A stretch of 64,000 nucleotides of DNA from Apostichopus japonicus (GCF_037975245.1 NC_092567.1:8432714-8496713), one strand, 5' to 3'; shown: positions 34,756 through 47,657, counted from the stretch's first letter. Notes: generated from the sequence alone by a model not told the origin. Numbers and translations are program-made.

Positions 34756-37330
34756 ATTATAGATATAGCAGATTATAGTTATGGGGATTTTTAATCTGAT
34801 TTTTTTTATACACAATTATTGATGTAAGAATTATCCCTCGCGACCGAAATGGTAAAATTAATCCTATATCTGAAACATCACTTTTGACGATGTCATAGAG
34901 GGATTTGTCTTAAGAACAGACTAAGCTGATTTACAGATATACGACTGTCTGGTATAACAGACAACGCATATTCATATAGTCTATATCGCTGTAGGCATTC
35001 CGTTGCAGTCGCTCCGGACTAAGGCATGTTTGTTTGGATAAAAGTGCTACAATATACATCGATATAGAGACTTCAAACTAGTCTTGGTGATTTTCTAACT
35101 TTAAGATATTAACATAAAGATTCAGTTGTTCGTTTGTAATACATTTGTTTGAAGCTGACAGTTACAGATCAGTGAGTTATGTGATATTAGTATGTAATAC
35201 AGGCGACGGTAGGATAGAGCGTTAATCTAAGATATTATCTTCGTATCCTCGGCACTCTTGAAATGGGCGCAATGTTACATGTTGTCAAGTGTCTACTTCC
35301 TGTCAGGCTCATAGTAAACTTTAGAATCTCATGTGAGGATATTACAAAGTTTTCATCACCCTTCTATCATCCTAATCTTTGTCATTTGTTTAACTTTCTC
35401 TTGTTACTAGAAAACTTCTTTCCATAGTTTATTATAAACTGTCCCTACTCCTGTCTTTCAACGCCCTTTCATCTGATTTGGAACCATATATGTGTGTTCT
35501 TAAAGCAGCCATATCCGTTGTTGTATTATGTTATTAATTTAACTTGAAACGAAACATTGTACAACTGTAAATGTGGTGTGTGCTCATTAATGAAGTGGTA
35601 ATTCATGTAATCACACGTTGCACTTGAGGACGGAATTCTGATTCAGTCAACTTGAATCCAAATAAAGACAATTGGTCATAACAATCTACGTATTGCCTAA
35701 TTATCGTAACGGCACACTTTCTCTGGTTACATTTGTTATTGTTAAATAGTATATCAAAGATGAAAACAAATTTCCTTAGAGATTATTATGGGGGAGGGGG
35801 GGGGGGGCTAGTTCTCTTTACTGAAGTAACGATATTTATATAAAAAGATACATTTGCAATTGTCCAACGACGAGGAGTTATTTCTCCAGGATGTATATAT
35901 ATCGTACAATACACAATATACGTTAGAAACCTTGTGACGAGGTTGGTACAAATAAATGAAAATAAATGAAGTCTCCCTTCCACGCTCGTACTCCAGTACT
36001 TTCGTCCTATTTCCCAATTATTGTTGTCCTTCTTTCTCTGCATGTAGACCCCTATATGCTCTCCTTATAGATGTAATTGTCTTGTGAATCAATGAATATT
36101 ATCAATTTTAAAATAGAGAATATTCAGACAGATAAAAACATATAAAGCGAAATGAATCTATCGTGCTCCCAGTGTTTCTTAGTCAAAAATGTTTTATTGG
36201 TGAAAATATCGATGGATAATTTTCATCTCTAGAATCTTTACGTCTGACGTCACGGCATGCAGCAATACAACAATCATTAAATGTGACTCAGTTCTAGTAT
36301 TTTGAGTTGTATTAGGATTTGAGGGATCCATATTGATTATATTTCATTATTGATTTAGATTAATGTATATATATACGTGACTGATATGAATATATGGGTC
36401 CAAGCAGGCTTATATATGAAAGGACGTATCTGGATTTAACTTGAAACTAACAAATGGATTATTTTATGATGAATAAGCAGCAGCATTATGATACCAATAA
36501 AGTCAACGGTGAATCTGAACTAATAATGGTTTTAAAATATTTGTATTATTCCTTTCGTCTTTTGAATAACGGCTAAATCTAATTTAAAATAAATAGTATC
36601 CCGAAGGAGCTTGGGCCCGAGTGGGAGGAGAGTTTCTTCTAGTATAAGAAACACTCTGATGTAGTTGAGTCCAATTATTCCTTATTCCGAGCCGAGTCCG
36701 GGACTACTTGGTTCGAGTGTGGTACTCTCGAGTTCGAACAGAGATCTGTAGAGTATATGAGCAACCCAAACCAAGTCCAGCTATAGACATAGCAATAACG
36801 GCTCACGCGATACTAATAGACACACAGGGATTATCGGTTACATAAACCCACTCTAAATATTCCTTAATTTACAGACCGTCGCTTCCTGGTCTGAATGTTG
36901 AACAGAGAGAGTCAACTATTGTAAACTGATTATGTGCGCATGTAAAAACTTCCAATTAAACATATACATTCCCAGGGTAAATTTAGAAAGAAAGCAATAT
37001 GTGCAGGTTTTATTATATTTCATGATATTTATCAATGTTAACATTTCTAGACTAGTCTATTTAATCCTCCCCTTGCGTCTCTTATTTTATGTGTTCATCA
37101 TACAACTGATTTTTCCAAACGTTCATGGAAATCTCTACACGATCAACAATACGATAGAAACAGACCATCTAAGACGAAAAGGAGGGGTGTAGGGGGGGGG
37201 GGGGACTAATATGATGATTTGTGGGCTAACCAATATTTTGCTTTAGTTTTGCCATTACGTCGATCCAACCACGATGTACTGGAGTCTATCTTTGAATGAT
37301 GCCATATTTTCCCTTCTCATGAGAAGTTAA
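34756..37330. other. AT-rich intronic stretch
   Basis: A G run occurs at 35790-35808. Nothing with paired splice sites and coding character is seen. A GAGTCCG/CGAG-rich stretch lies at 36600-36740. Confidence 0.45.
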
Positions 37331-37336
37331 TCATTA

Positions 37337-37383
37337 TGACGTCACTCAGTGTTTGATGACGTCAATCAGTTTTGATGACGTCA
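37337..37383. promoter_or_regulatory. Triple CRE cluster (TGACGTCA)
   Basis: Perfect TGACGTCA palindromes lie at 37337-37344, 37357-37364 and 37376-37383 inside a tandem repeat of ATGACGTCACTCAGTGTTTG. A truncated fourth unit follows at about 37393. This octamer is the CREB/ATF site. It is about 280 bases before the 37665 exon and could act as an internal promoter or enhancer. Function is inferred from the motif only. Confidence 0.45.
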
Positions 37384-37664
37384 CTCAGTGTGATGACGGG
37401 TTTAAAACTAACTATGTCTTCCCTATAACGCTGATGTTTATATTCATTATTAAGTCCGTGCCTTTTACATTGACGAGTCTGTCTCCTTTATTGACTTTAG
37501 TGTGTTCAATACAGGTGTGCGTTTACCTGTCAGGAATAGTTTACTGTGATATTTGTGAAGATATATCATTGTAACTTATATATATATTTTGCTTAGCCAT
37601 ATTATGTTTTCCTGAAATTCATTTTCAAAATCTCAGGAATACATAATATTTTTCTTCTTTTCAG

Positions 37665-37700
37665 GCCTGTGACAGAAATGGCAATCTACCAGGAGAAGAG
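37665..37700 (+). CDS. Tail micro-exon 4, readable in two frames
   Basis: TTCTTCTTTTCAG acceptor and GAAGAG/GTAAGA donor bound 36 bases. In phase 0 (from 27496) it reads ACDRNGNLPGEE. With two carried bases (from 26597) it reads PVTEMAIYQEK with two bases out. Both frames are open and both connect to a downstream exon, so the true frame depends on splicing. Confidence 0.5.
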
Positions 37701-38089
37701 GTAAGAGAGACATAGATTCATGTTCCTGTTAATTAGTAACGGAAATTTTAATAACAGACAAAAATAGGTATTAATTAATGTTGAACAAAGAAATAAGACA
37801 ACAGAGTATTAGACTTTATTTCTCATCAGGGGAAAGATTTATAATTGTCGTGTATCGAACTGGAACAGGGAATTTAGATAGGCCAGTTACAAGTTCATAT
37901 CACGTGATGATTATAGCACTGTTCTTAATGACAAGTTTAGATGCGGCCTTAATAATCTTCCTTACGCACACACTGTCAAAGAAATGCTCAACAAAGAAAC
38001 GAATAGACCTTTAATACTACAAGGTTATTCCGATGTTATGGTGTTTTAAAGTCACACACGAAATTGAAATTTAACTTTTTAAATTTCAG

Positions 38090-38126
38090 CTGTCCAGGCA
38101 AGGTTGACTGTAAAAGGAAAAAGCAG
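38090..38126 (+). CDS. Tail micro-exon 5
   Basis: TTTTTAAATTTCAG acceptor and AAGCAG/GTGTAA donor bound 37 bases. Entered with two bases it reads S-CPGKVDCKRKKQ, similar in layout to the 27457 exon. Entered in phase 0 it gives LSRQG and a stop. Its use is therefore compatible only with the 26597 to 37665 route, or as an alternative end. Confidence 0.4.
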
Positions 38127-40874
38127 GTGTAACAATTTTCTCTATAAACAGAAAATGCCAGCCCAAGAAGTCGAGACTCAAATCTCCCATAAATCTCTAC
38201 TCCGGTATTCTTTGATACTATAAAGTCATTAGAATCATGCTATGGTGTCGGGGAGGGGTTGGGGATGGTTAAGGAGGAGCTAAGCTTCTCACAGAAATTT
38301 GGAAACGATGCAACAAAGTTTGCATGTAAGCGTCATCACATAACCGTCAAACAGGAACAAATTCAATATTGAAATCGAAGAGATAAACTGATAGGCTCTG
38401 TTGCAATGTCAGTGAGTCTAGGAGCAAGATGATTTACTGGGTTGTGATGTTATCGGTTGGGTTATAGCATCATTTTTATTCATAGTGATACAGGAGGGTC
38501 CATTGTGACATAAAATGACTAATTTGGAGTAGAAACCATTCCCTGTGGAATGTGAGAATACCAAGCTGTTGTTATACCAAATATAAGGAAACTAGAAACA
38601 ATATAAAAAATAAATGTTTTAATATCTGAGGGATCATGTGCATCAGGTAAGTTGCAATGAGGGTCCTTTTAGACTAAACTGACATGATAGCAACGGCGTA
38701 GGTATTTAATGAAGATGAACCTACGTGGATGTGAGGTGACTCCTCAACATTTCTAACAAAATGTCAAAAGAATAAACACAATAATTGGGCAATATGCTTA
38801 AATCAATTCTGACTTATCAGTCCAGAGCGGCGAGAAATACAAGTAATTTAGAAAAGATTGTTGTCAAAAACTGGGTTGATTATTAGCACAACCTAGTACT
38901 GTTAGTTTTTAACCGTGTAATCGGTCAATTTTTAAATATTTAACCAGCAAATATAATACTAGTCAAAATATGATATAAGGCATCATTCTATTTATTTTCA
39001 AACACATAATACTTCAGTTTGAAATATTCTATGTAAACATTAATTTTAAACATGTTGCCTACACACATGTACAAACATATGGCGCATGTTATACTTAATC
39101 AGAAGGTTCTTTTTTCTTTCTTTTTATTTAAATTTGTGTCTTAATATGTAATGACACCTGACTAGTCCAGCTAACAAACAATATTCTTATGAATGTTTAG
39201 TATCAAATTATGTCTTCTATTAACATAATTATCATAAGAGCTGTTTTCGAAACCTGCTATATCTAAATTATTGAGCCATGTTTAGTCAGCTAACACGTAC
39301 AGCTAGGATTGTTTAGACGTATTGGTAATAACGAATACTGGGTTTGTATAGTCACCATGCAGAAGATGGATGAGTTGAAGTGATGAAGTATTTCTCTTGA
39401 AAAGCAGAAAAATAGCAGCTTGTATATCCAATGCGTTTAGACAGAGGGAGGATTCGTCGTATATCTAAAATTGGTTATCCAAAGTTTGATGAAGTTGTAT
39501 ATTACACCTCCCCCCATGGAAGTCTATTAAACGCGATTAAACCGTCAAAAAGTTTAACTATTGTCATATACAGTGGCCATTTTCAGCCGTATTGCCATTG
39601 TTGTTAATTAGGAATCGCTATACTGATTCTGTACAGAGAAACTAACAATATAGTAAGAAATAAAAGCAGGAATTTCGTGTTTCATGAAACATTCATTCAG
39701 TTCTTTCAGAATAAAGGCATCATAATATAAATACACACATCTTTAATCGTTTATTTTTTATTAATTATGCGACTCCCGTGCATGGGGACCGTATATGATT
39801 CATGTTCATTCTTAAGTCAAAACTATGCAGCGGAAAAACAATTAAATAAATATCTGTCAAATAACTTGCAACACGTGACACCAAACCTGCTTCGAGTTCT
39901 AATTTTCTACAATGTGCGACAGTTTCAACTATCTTTATATCTCGTTAGCAAAGCTACGTCAAACTTCTCGTTATTCCATCTCTTTACCCCATTTTCGCTA
40001 CCTGCATGTTAATAAAAATGTGGAATCTCCGTCCTTCACCCAAGCATATATACAACATACACATCAGCATAATTTTCAAGTGTAGTTTAGGGTATACAGG
40101 TTCTGCCACTAGCCTGCTAGCTGACTTAACTTTTCTGGTCACATATTTGGGTTTTTTTCAACCAGAAGTAACCATTGATGTAATATATATATTTTTTTCT
40201 AATTCATTTGCAGCAACAACATTAGTAACTACCATGACTAGTAAAATTATAACTAACTTAACAATAAGGAGGCCCTTTTTAGATTTTAAATTCCCATCAA
40301 TTTGAGATTACTTTAACGTAAGTTAATTATGCTTGACGTTATTGGAGACGTTAGCGCATGTCTGCAAGTTTACTTATTTTGTTCTTTCCAACTTTTACGG
40401 AAACCGAAATTAGCAGTACATGAATTTGTTCCTAACGTGCAATTGTTTGTAACTGTAAAATGTGGGAAGTGCGTTATAAATATTGTTAATGCTCCTCCAA
40501 AGAAATATATTAGTTTCTGTGTTTTTAGTGATTTCGATGTACATGGAGGACTAGCTAAGGGTGAAAAAGAAAAAACGGAAAACACGAACAAAAATGTTTA
40601 TACGCTTGAGTTTAAATCGTAAACATTTTTGAATTATGTTAAAATAACATTGTCACAATTCGTGCTCCTCTTAATAAATTTTAATTATCAAGAGATTCCG
40701 TGTTTTAGCGCGTTTTATATCTAACCAGAGGACACCTGCAGGGTGAAAGGAAACTATTCGAAAATCAGCGACATGAATAACATAAGGCAGATAGATATAG
40801 GCATATAGCGCACTTTAATCAGGATGAAATTTGTTTTATTGTTATGTATGATTATTTGTTTGCCTTTCTTGCAG
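38127..40874. other. AT-rich intron, nothing recognised
   Basis: There is no repeat of note and no supported exon. Open frames at 39767-40622 lack splice context and domains. Confidence 0.45.
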
Positions 40875-40919
40875 GGTTACATCGAACCTAGACCATTGGC
40901 TTATGTTACGGATGAAGAA
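40875..40919 (+). CDS. Tail micro-exon 6
   Basis: GCCTTTCTTGCAG acceptor and GATGAA-GAA/GTAAGA donor bound 45 bases. In phase 0 it reads GYIEPRPLAYVTDEE, an acidic segment with two tyrosines and YIEP. Its length is a multiple of three, so it can be skipped or read in a second open frame (VTSNLDHWLMLRMK). Confidence 0.5.
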
Positions 40920-42544
40920 GTAAGAATATTGAATGTTTCGTTTTCAGTTTGTCCTTATACTAAGTATATTCAATTAGCAAACAAGAGCTTATCTTCGTGA
41001 GACAGCTTTATAGTGAGTCATATACAACATGAATACGATATGTCATCTATTGAGGACAGTTGACAACAAAGCTCGTCAAATCGACAAGATCAACATCAAT
41101 AAAAATATATGTAAACATGGAATTGTCTGAGATTTCGTGTTCATTGCTGATTATTTACAACCAATGTTCCTCATTATATGTATATAACCACATGTCAGCC
41201 TACGATTGTTGAGTAAATAGAATGTTGTTTTACCACGGGTCGCTTGCCTCTGGAATTGCAAACAACCTGATGTTTGTATATTGCATACAATATCGAGTTA
41301 AGAATGACTTCAAAAGTGAGCTAATAAAAACAATAACACTTTCAATGATCTTATCACGGATCTTAATCTGTTCATCCTGAGAATCTGTTCATATAATTTA
41401 GCAATTATACTCAGCAGTATTTGACGGATAGCAAGAAAACTGATGTTATATTTCATAATTATATTTAGAGATGAACTACTAGATAAAGGGAGCTAATTTA
41501 TGCATGATAATACTAATTTCTGATGGTCTAGCGATCAAGCGTAATCCGATGATGAAATTGAATCATTGCTGCTTGTTTCAGTCTGGACTGTCTCTGAATT
41601 TCGTAATAACCTTAAAATGGTATAACAAAAACTTGATATGATCGAAATTGGTAGAAGAAATAACCATAACTGGCCAATCAACTTAAAGAGTATATAATGA
41701 GTGGTTTTCTTAGAACTATTCGACTAAGCTAATTCAACAATATTGCATTTATGGATACAGCACAGTAAAACTACAATTATATGGAAGAGTATTGTAGTAG
41801 ATGCGATTATTTGTGAGAATGGATTAAATGGATTAAATGGTGACTGTAGACAGAAGTATTGTCTTAATATGTTACAGTCCACTAACAGAAAGAAAATGAT
41901 TGTTTATTTTACTTTATTGCTATTGATGTGTTCTAAATATTCACCTGTTAAATGAGCTAAATCTCTGGAATCTTCTGTTAAGGTTATATGAATTATGACG
42001 TCAACTCCTCGGTTAGGTTATTTGTTTGTAAAGTCTGATAACTCAACCAAAACAGGTTATTTTCACCTAATATAAACAACCGAGCACCCTTGGATGGCAT
42101 CCAATACAATTTAGATTGCCCAGTTTTATTAGTCTCTGATATAGTTGAGACGTCTGATATCGGTCTTATCTGTAGTGAATTTAGTTTGCTCACTAGTAAC
42201 AACAGAGATCAAGATGGGATGGAATCAATAATTCACACCAATACGATGAATTATTCGAAATATTTAATAGCACTACATAATTTTTCACAATAAGAAAGTC
42301 ATTCTTGATACTACTGCTGTTACTGTAACTAAAGGGCGTCTTACGAGACTTACCAAGGGCTCAGTTTATGCACTGAATGAATAAATTAATCTTGAAATAA
42401 AATAGTTGAAGGGTACTCATTACGAACTCTTGTAAGTAAAACAAAATCAGACATGACTTTGCTGAAAGAAATGGAAGTGATCAGAAGCTTTCTCCCAAAT
42501 CATCCTGATAAAATAAATAAATTCGATTTCATTTTGTTTCTCAG
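40920..42544. other. AT-rich intron, nothing recognised
   Basis: No exon, repeat array or element boundary is seen. Confidence 0.45.
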
Positions 42545-42593
42545 GATGCAGCAGAGAAGAGGAGTTCTAAAAAGAAATGCACAGTCTCATGAT
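42545..42593 (+). CDS. Tail exon 7 with polybasic CTVS ending
   Basis: A TTTGTTTCTCAG acceptor opens phase 0 DAAEKRSSKKKCTVS followed by TGA at 42590-42592. Cysteine four residues from the end after a lysine-rich stretch is the layout of prenylated Ras/Rho tails (CaaX). T at the first a position is tolerated in some known substrates, and S at X favours farnesylation in the family rule. A strong donor (CATGAT/GTAAGT) overlaps the stop. With two carried bases the exon instead reads MQQRRGVLKRNAQSHD and joins 47616. So the exon may be terminal or internal depending on splicing. Confidence 0.5.
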
Positions 42594-43138
42594 GTAAGTA
42601 AAGAATATCACAGCTGAATGAGACTTCTACTTCTATAACCAATTGAATTGTTTTTTCTTGGATGAGATCTGCTGTAACAAACACACCATGAATAAGAAAT
42701 CGAAAATCCGTATCGCTACTTCCTAACAGGTGTCAAATGTATTCCTCAACTGAAACCAAAATGAATTTTGTGAGGAGAGATCAAATTTGGCATCTCAAAG
42801 TTGGTTAGTAAGAAGGAGGGAGCATGGGGGAGGGGGTATTTTCTCATAAAGTAATTTAGACTGAGCTTTGAATATTCTGACAGGACTGAAACGTTAGTGA
42901 CGCATCATTGGTACACTGATAAACATCTTCTATAAGCAGTGCTGACAAACATATCAATCGTGACAACTCTTTCTGCATCTCACGGATTAGGACTGAATAG
43001 GAATATGGAAAGAAAAAGAGAAATATCTCTCCGGGATCGAACGTGTTTTAACATTTAAAATTGATGAGTTGGTTTAAATAATCTGACAGCAGATGATTCA
43101 TATCAGTCTGTGTAGTAAATAATCCTAAATATAGTATG

Positions 43139-46100
43139 TAGCAGGTATCTTTTTCAGTATGTGTAGCAGGTGATGCCCGTTATTCTGTGTAGCAGGCGAT
43201 GCCTTTTATTCTGTGTAGCCGGCACCTCTGTCAGTATGTGATGCAAGTAACTTCTGTTATTATGTGAAGCAGGGATCTCTGTCAGTATGTGCGGCAGGTG
43301 ATGCATGTTATTTGGTGTAGCAGGGAGCTATGTCAGTCTGTGAAGCAGGTGATGCATGTTATTATGTGTATCAGGGATCTCTGTCAGTATGTGTAGCAAG
43401 TGATGCCTGTTATTCTATGTAGCAGGGATCTCTGTCAGTATGTATAGCAGGCGATGCCTGTTATTCTGTAAAGCTGGCATCTCTGCCAGTATGTGTAGCA
43501 GGTGATGCTTTTTATTCAGTGTAGCAGGGATCTCCGTCAGTATGTGTAGCAGGTGATGCCTGTTATTCTGTGTAGCAGGGATCTCCGTCAGTCTGTGTAG
43601 CAGGTGATGCCTGTTAATCTATGTAGCAGGGATCTCCATTAGTATGTGTAGCAGCTGATGCCTGTAATACTGTGTAGCAGGGATCTCTGTCAGTATGTGT
43701 AGCAGGCAATACATATTATTATGTGTAGCAGTGATCTCTGTCAGTATGTGTAGCAGGTGATGCATGTTATTCTGTGTAGCAGGGATCTCCGTCAGTCTGT
43801 GTAGCAGGTGATGCCTTTTATTATTTGTAGCAGGAATCTCTATCAGTCTGTATAGCAGGTTAAGCATGTTATTCTGTGTAGCAGGGATCTCTGTCAGTAT
43901 GTGTATCAGGTGATGCATGTTTTTCTGTGTAGCAGGGATCTCCGTCAGTGTGTCTAGCAGGTGATGCTTTTTATTCAGTGTAGCAGGGATCTCCGTCAGT
44001 ATGTGTAGCAGGTGATGCCTGTTATTATTTGTAGCAGGGATCGCTATCAGTATGTGTAGCAGGTGATGCCTGTTATTATTTGTAGCAGGGATCTCCTTCA
44101 GTATGTGTAGCAGGTGATGCCTGTTATTATGTGTAGCAGGGATCTCCGTCAGTCTGTGTAGCAGTGATGCCTTTATTATTTGTAGCAGGAATCGCTGTCA
44201 GTCTGTGTATCAGGTTAAGCATGTTTTTCTGTGTAGCAGGGATCTCCGTCAGTCTGTGTAGCAGGTGATGCCTTTTATTATTTGTAGCAGGAATCGCTGT
44301 CAGTCTGCATAGCAGGTTAAGCATGTTATTCTGTGTAGCAGGGATCTCTGTCAGTATGTGTATCAGGTGATGCATGTTTTTCTGTGTAGCAGGGATCTCC
44401 GTCAGTGTGTCTAGCAGGTGATGCTTTTTATTCAGTGTAGCAGGGATCTCCGTCAGTATGTGTAGCAGGTGATGCCTGTTATTATTTGTAGCAGGGATCT
44501 CTATCAGTATGTGTAGCAGGTGATGCCTGTTATTATTTGTAGCAGGGATCTCCTTCAGTATGTGTAGCAAGTGATGCCTGTTATTCTGTGTAGCGGGATC
44601 TCCGTCAGTCTGTATAGCAGGTGATGCCTTTTATTATTTGTAGCAGGAATCGCTGTCAGTCTGTATAGCAGGTTAAGCATGTTATTCTGTGTAGCAGGGA
44701 TCTCCGTCAGTGTGTCTAGCAGGTGATGCTTTTTATTCTGTGTAGCAGGGATCTCCGTCAGTATGTGTAGCAGGTGATGCCTGTTATTATTTGTAGCAGG
44801 GATCTCTATCAGTATGTGTAGCAGGTGATGCCTGTTATTATTTGTAGCAGGGATCTCCTTCAGTATGTGTAGCAGGTGATGCCTGTTATTATTTGTAGCA
44901 GGGATCTCCGTTAGTTTGTGTAGCAGATGGTGCCTTTTATTATTTGTAGCAGGAATCGCTGTCAGTCTGTATAGCAGGTGATGCATGTTATTCTGTGTAG
45001 CAGGGATCTCTGTCAGTCTGTGTATCAGGTGATGTATGTTTTTCTGTGTAGCAGGGATCTCCGTCAGTGTGTCTAGCAGGTGATGCCTGTTATTATTTGT
45101 AGCAGGGATCTCTATCAGTATGTGTAGCAGGTGATGCATGTTATTCTGTGTAGCAGGGATCTCCTTCAGTATGTGTAGCAGGTGATGCCTGTTATTATGT
45201 GTAGCAGGGATCTCCGTCAGTCTGTGTAGCAGTGATGCCTTTATTATTTGTAGCAGGAATCGCTGTCAGTCTGTGTATCAGGTTAAGCATGTTTTTCTGT
45301 GTAGCAGGGATCTCCGTCAGTCTGTGTAGCAGGTGATGCCTTTTATTCTGTGTAGCAGGGATCTCCGTCAGTATGTGTAGCAGGTGATGCCTTTTATTAT
45401 TTGTAGCAGGGATCTCTATCAGTATGTGTAGCAGGTGATGCCTGTTATTATTTGTAGCAGGGATCTCCTTCAGTATGTGTAGCAGGTGATGCCTGTTATT
45501 ATTTGTAGCAGGGATCTCCGTCAGTTTGTGTAGCAGATGGTGCCTTTTATTATTTGTAGCAGGAATCGCTGTCAGTCTGTATAGCAGGTGATGCATGTTA
45601 TTCTGTGTAGCAGGGATCTCTGTCAGTCTGTGTATCAGGTGATGTATGTTTTTCTGTGTAGCAGGGATCTCCGTCAGTGTGTCTAGCAGGTGATGCCTGT
45701 TATTATTTGTAGCAGGGATCTCTATCAGTATGTGTAGCAGGTGATGCATGTTATTCTGTGTAGCAGGGATCTCCTTCAGTATGTGTAGCAGGTGATGCCT
45801 GTTATTATGTGTAGCAGGGATCTCCGTCAGTCTGTGTAGCAGTGATGCCTTTATTATTTGTAGCAGGAATCGCTGTCAGTCTGTGTATCAGGTTAAGCAT
45901 GTTTTACTGTGTAGCAGGGATCTCCGTCAGTCTGTGTAGCAGGTGATGCCTTTTATTATTTGTAGCAGGAATCGCTGTCAGTCTGCATAGCAGGTTAAGC
46001 ATGTTATTCTGTGTAGCAGGGATCTCTGTCAGTATGTGTATCAGGTGATGCATGTTTTTCTGTGTAGCAGGCATCTCCGTCAGTGTGTCTAGCAGGTGAT

Positions 46101-47520
46101 GCTTTTTATTCAGTGTAGCAGGGATCTCCGTCAGTATGTGCAGCAGGTGATGCCTGTTATTATTTGTAGCAGGGATCTCTATCAGTATGTGTAGCAGGTG
46201 ATGCCTGTTATTATTTGTAGCAGGGATCTCCTTCAGTATGTGTAGCAAGTGATGCCTGTTATTCTGTGTAGCGGGATCTCCGTCAGTCTGTATAGCAGGT
46301 GATGCCTTTTATTATTTGTAGCAGGAATCGCTGTCAGTCTGTATAGCAGGTTAGGCATGTTATTCTGTGTAGCAGGGATCTCCGTCAGTGTGTCTAGCAG
46401 GTGATGCTTTTTATTCTGTGTAGCAGGGATCTCCGTCAGTATGTGTAGCAGGTGATGCCTGTTATTATTTGTAGCAGGGATCTCTATCAGTATGTGTAGC
46501 AGGTGATGCCTGTTATTATTTGTAGCAGGGATCTCCTTCAGTATGTGTAGCAGGTGATGCCTTTTATTATTTGTAGCAGGGATCTCCGTCAGTTTGTTTA
46601 GCAGATGGTGCCTTTTATTATTTGTAGCAGGAATCGCTGTCAGTCTGTATAGCAGGTGATGCATGTTATTCTGTGTAGCAGGGATCTCTGTCAGTCTGTG
46701 TATCAGGTGATGTATGTTTTTCTGTGTAGCAGGGATCTCCGTCAGTGTGTCTAGCAGGTGATGCCTGTTATTATTTGTAGCAGGGATCTCTATCAGTATG
46801 TGTAGCAGGTGATGCATGTTATTCTGTGTAGCAGGGATCTCCGTCAGTCTGTGTGGCAGGTGATGCATGTTATTCTGTGTAGCACGAATCTCTGTCAGTA
46901 TGTGTAGCAGGTGATGCCTGTTATTCTTTGTAGCAGGTATCTCCGTCAGTCTGTGTAGCAGGTGATGCCTTTTATTATTTGTAGCAGGAATCTCTGTCAG
47001 TTTGTGTAGCAGGTGATGCCTGTGTTTATGTGTAGCAGGGATCTCATCCGTCTGTGTAGAAGGTGATGCTTGTTATTCAGGGTAGCAGGGATCTCTGTCA
47101 GTCTGTGTAGCAGGTGATGCCTGTTATTCCGTGTAGCAGGGATCTCCTTCAGTATGTGTAATAGATGGTGCCTGTTATTCTGTGTAGCAGGGATCTCCTT
47201 CAGTATGTGTAATAGATGATTTCTGTTATTCTGTGTAGCAGGTATCTCCGTCAGTCTGTGTAGCAGGCGATACCTGTTATTCTGTGTAGCATGGATCTCC
47301 TTCAGTATGTGTAACATATGATGCCTGTTATTCTGTGTAGCAGGGATCTCTGTCAGACTGTGTAACATATGATGCCTGTTATTCAGTGTAGCAGGGATCT
47401 CCTTCAGTATGTGTAATAGATGATTTCTGTTTTTCTGTGTAGCAGGTATCTCCGTCAGTGTGTGTAGCAGGTGATGCCTTTTATTCTGTGTAGCAGGGAT
47501 CTCTGTCAGTCAGTGATGCA
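43139..47520. repeat. 4.4-kb minisatellite, 51-bp unit with higher-order repeats
   Basis: Each unit joins two related half-units, GTGTAGCAGGTGATGCCTGT plus TATTCT, and GTGTAGCAGGGATCTCCGTC plus AGTAT, about 25-26 bases each. About 85 units are present. Fifty-one bases equal 17 codons, so the minus strand stays open for long stretches as HHLLHILTEIPATQNNR-type repeats. These are artefacts. Longer blocks recur: about 610 bp between blocks at 45139 and 45749, and about 1.68 kb between 44570 and 46248. The array fills most of the intron between 42593 and 47616. Confidence 0.95.
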
Positions 47521-47615
47521 GGTGACATATGTTGTTTTGCGTCATATTTTCATTAACTGCAACAGTTCGTAGAGGTGACAACACTTTTCAACAGTAACAA
47601 TTTGTTTCTTCCTAG

Positions 47616-47657
47616 GTTACATATTGGGATAAGAGTTATCTCCACGAGAAACAGTAG
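47616..47657 (+). CDS. Last coding exon candidate
   Basis: TTTGTTTCTTCCTAG is a strong acceptor. In phase 0 the exon reads VTYWDKSYLHEKQ and stops at TAG 47655-47657. It joins in frame to 42593 only when exon 42545 is read in its second frame. Otherwise it would be 3' untranslated sequence. AATAAA follows 190 bases later. A GA-rich stretch (47690-47790) lies between. Confidence 0.5.
   Translation, partial: VTYWDKSYLHEKQ

Noticed and set aside
43619-47368. Long minus-strand open frames with HHLLHILTEIPAT-type repeats, up to about 210 codons
   Set aside because: They arise because the 51-bp minisatellite unit is exactly 17 codons. There are no splice or start features and the pattern is pure repeat.
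43139-47520. CRISPR-like regular repeats
   Set aside because: The units are head-to-tail without unique spacers, in an animal genome. It is a minisatellite.
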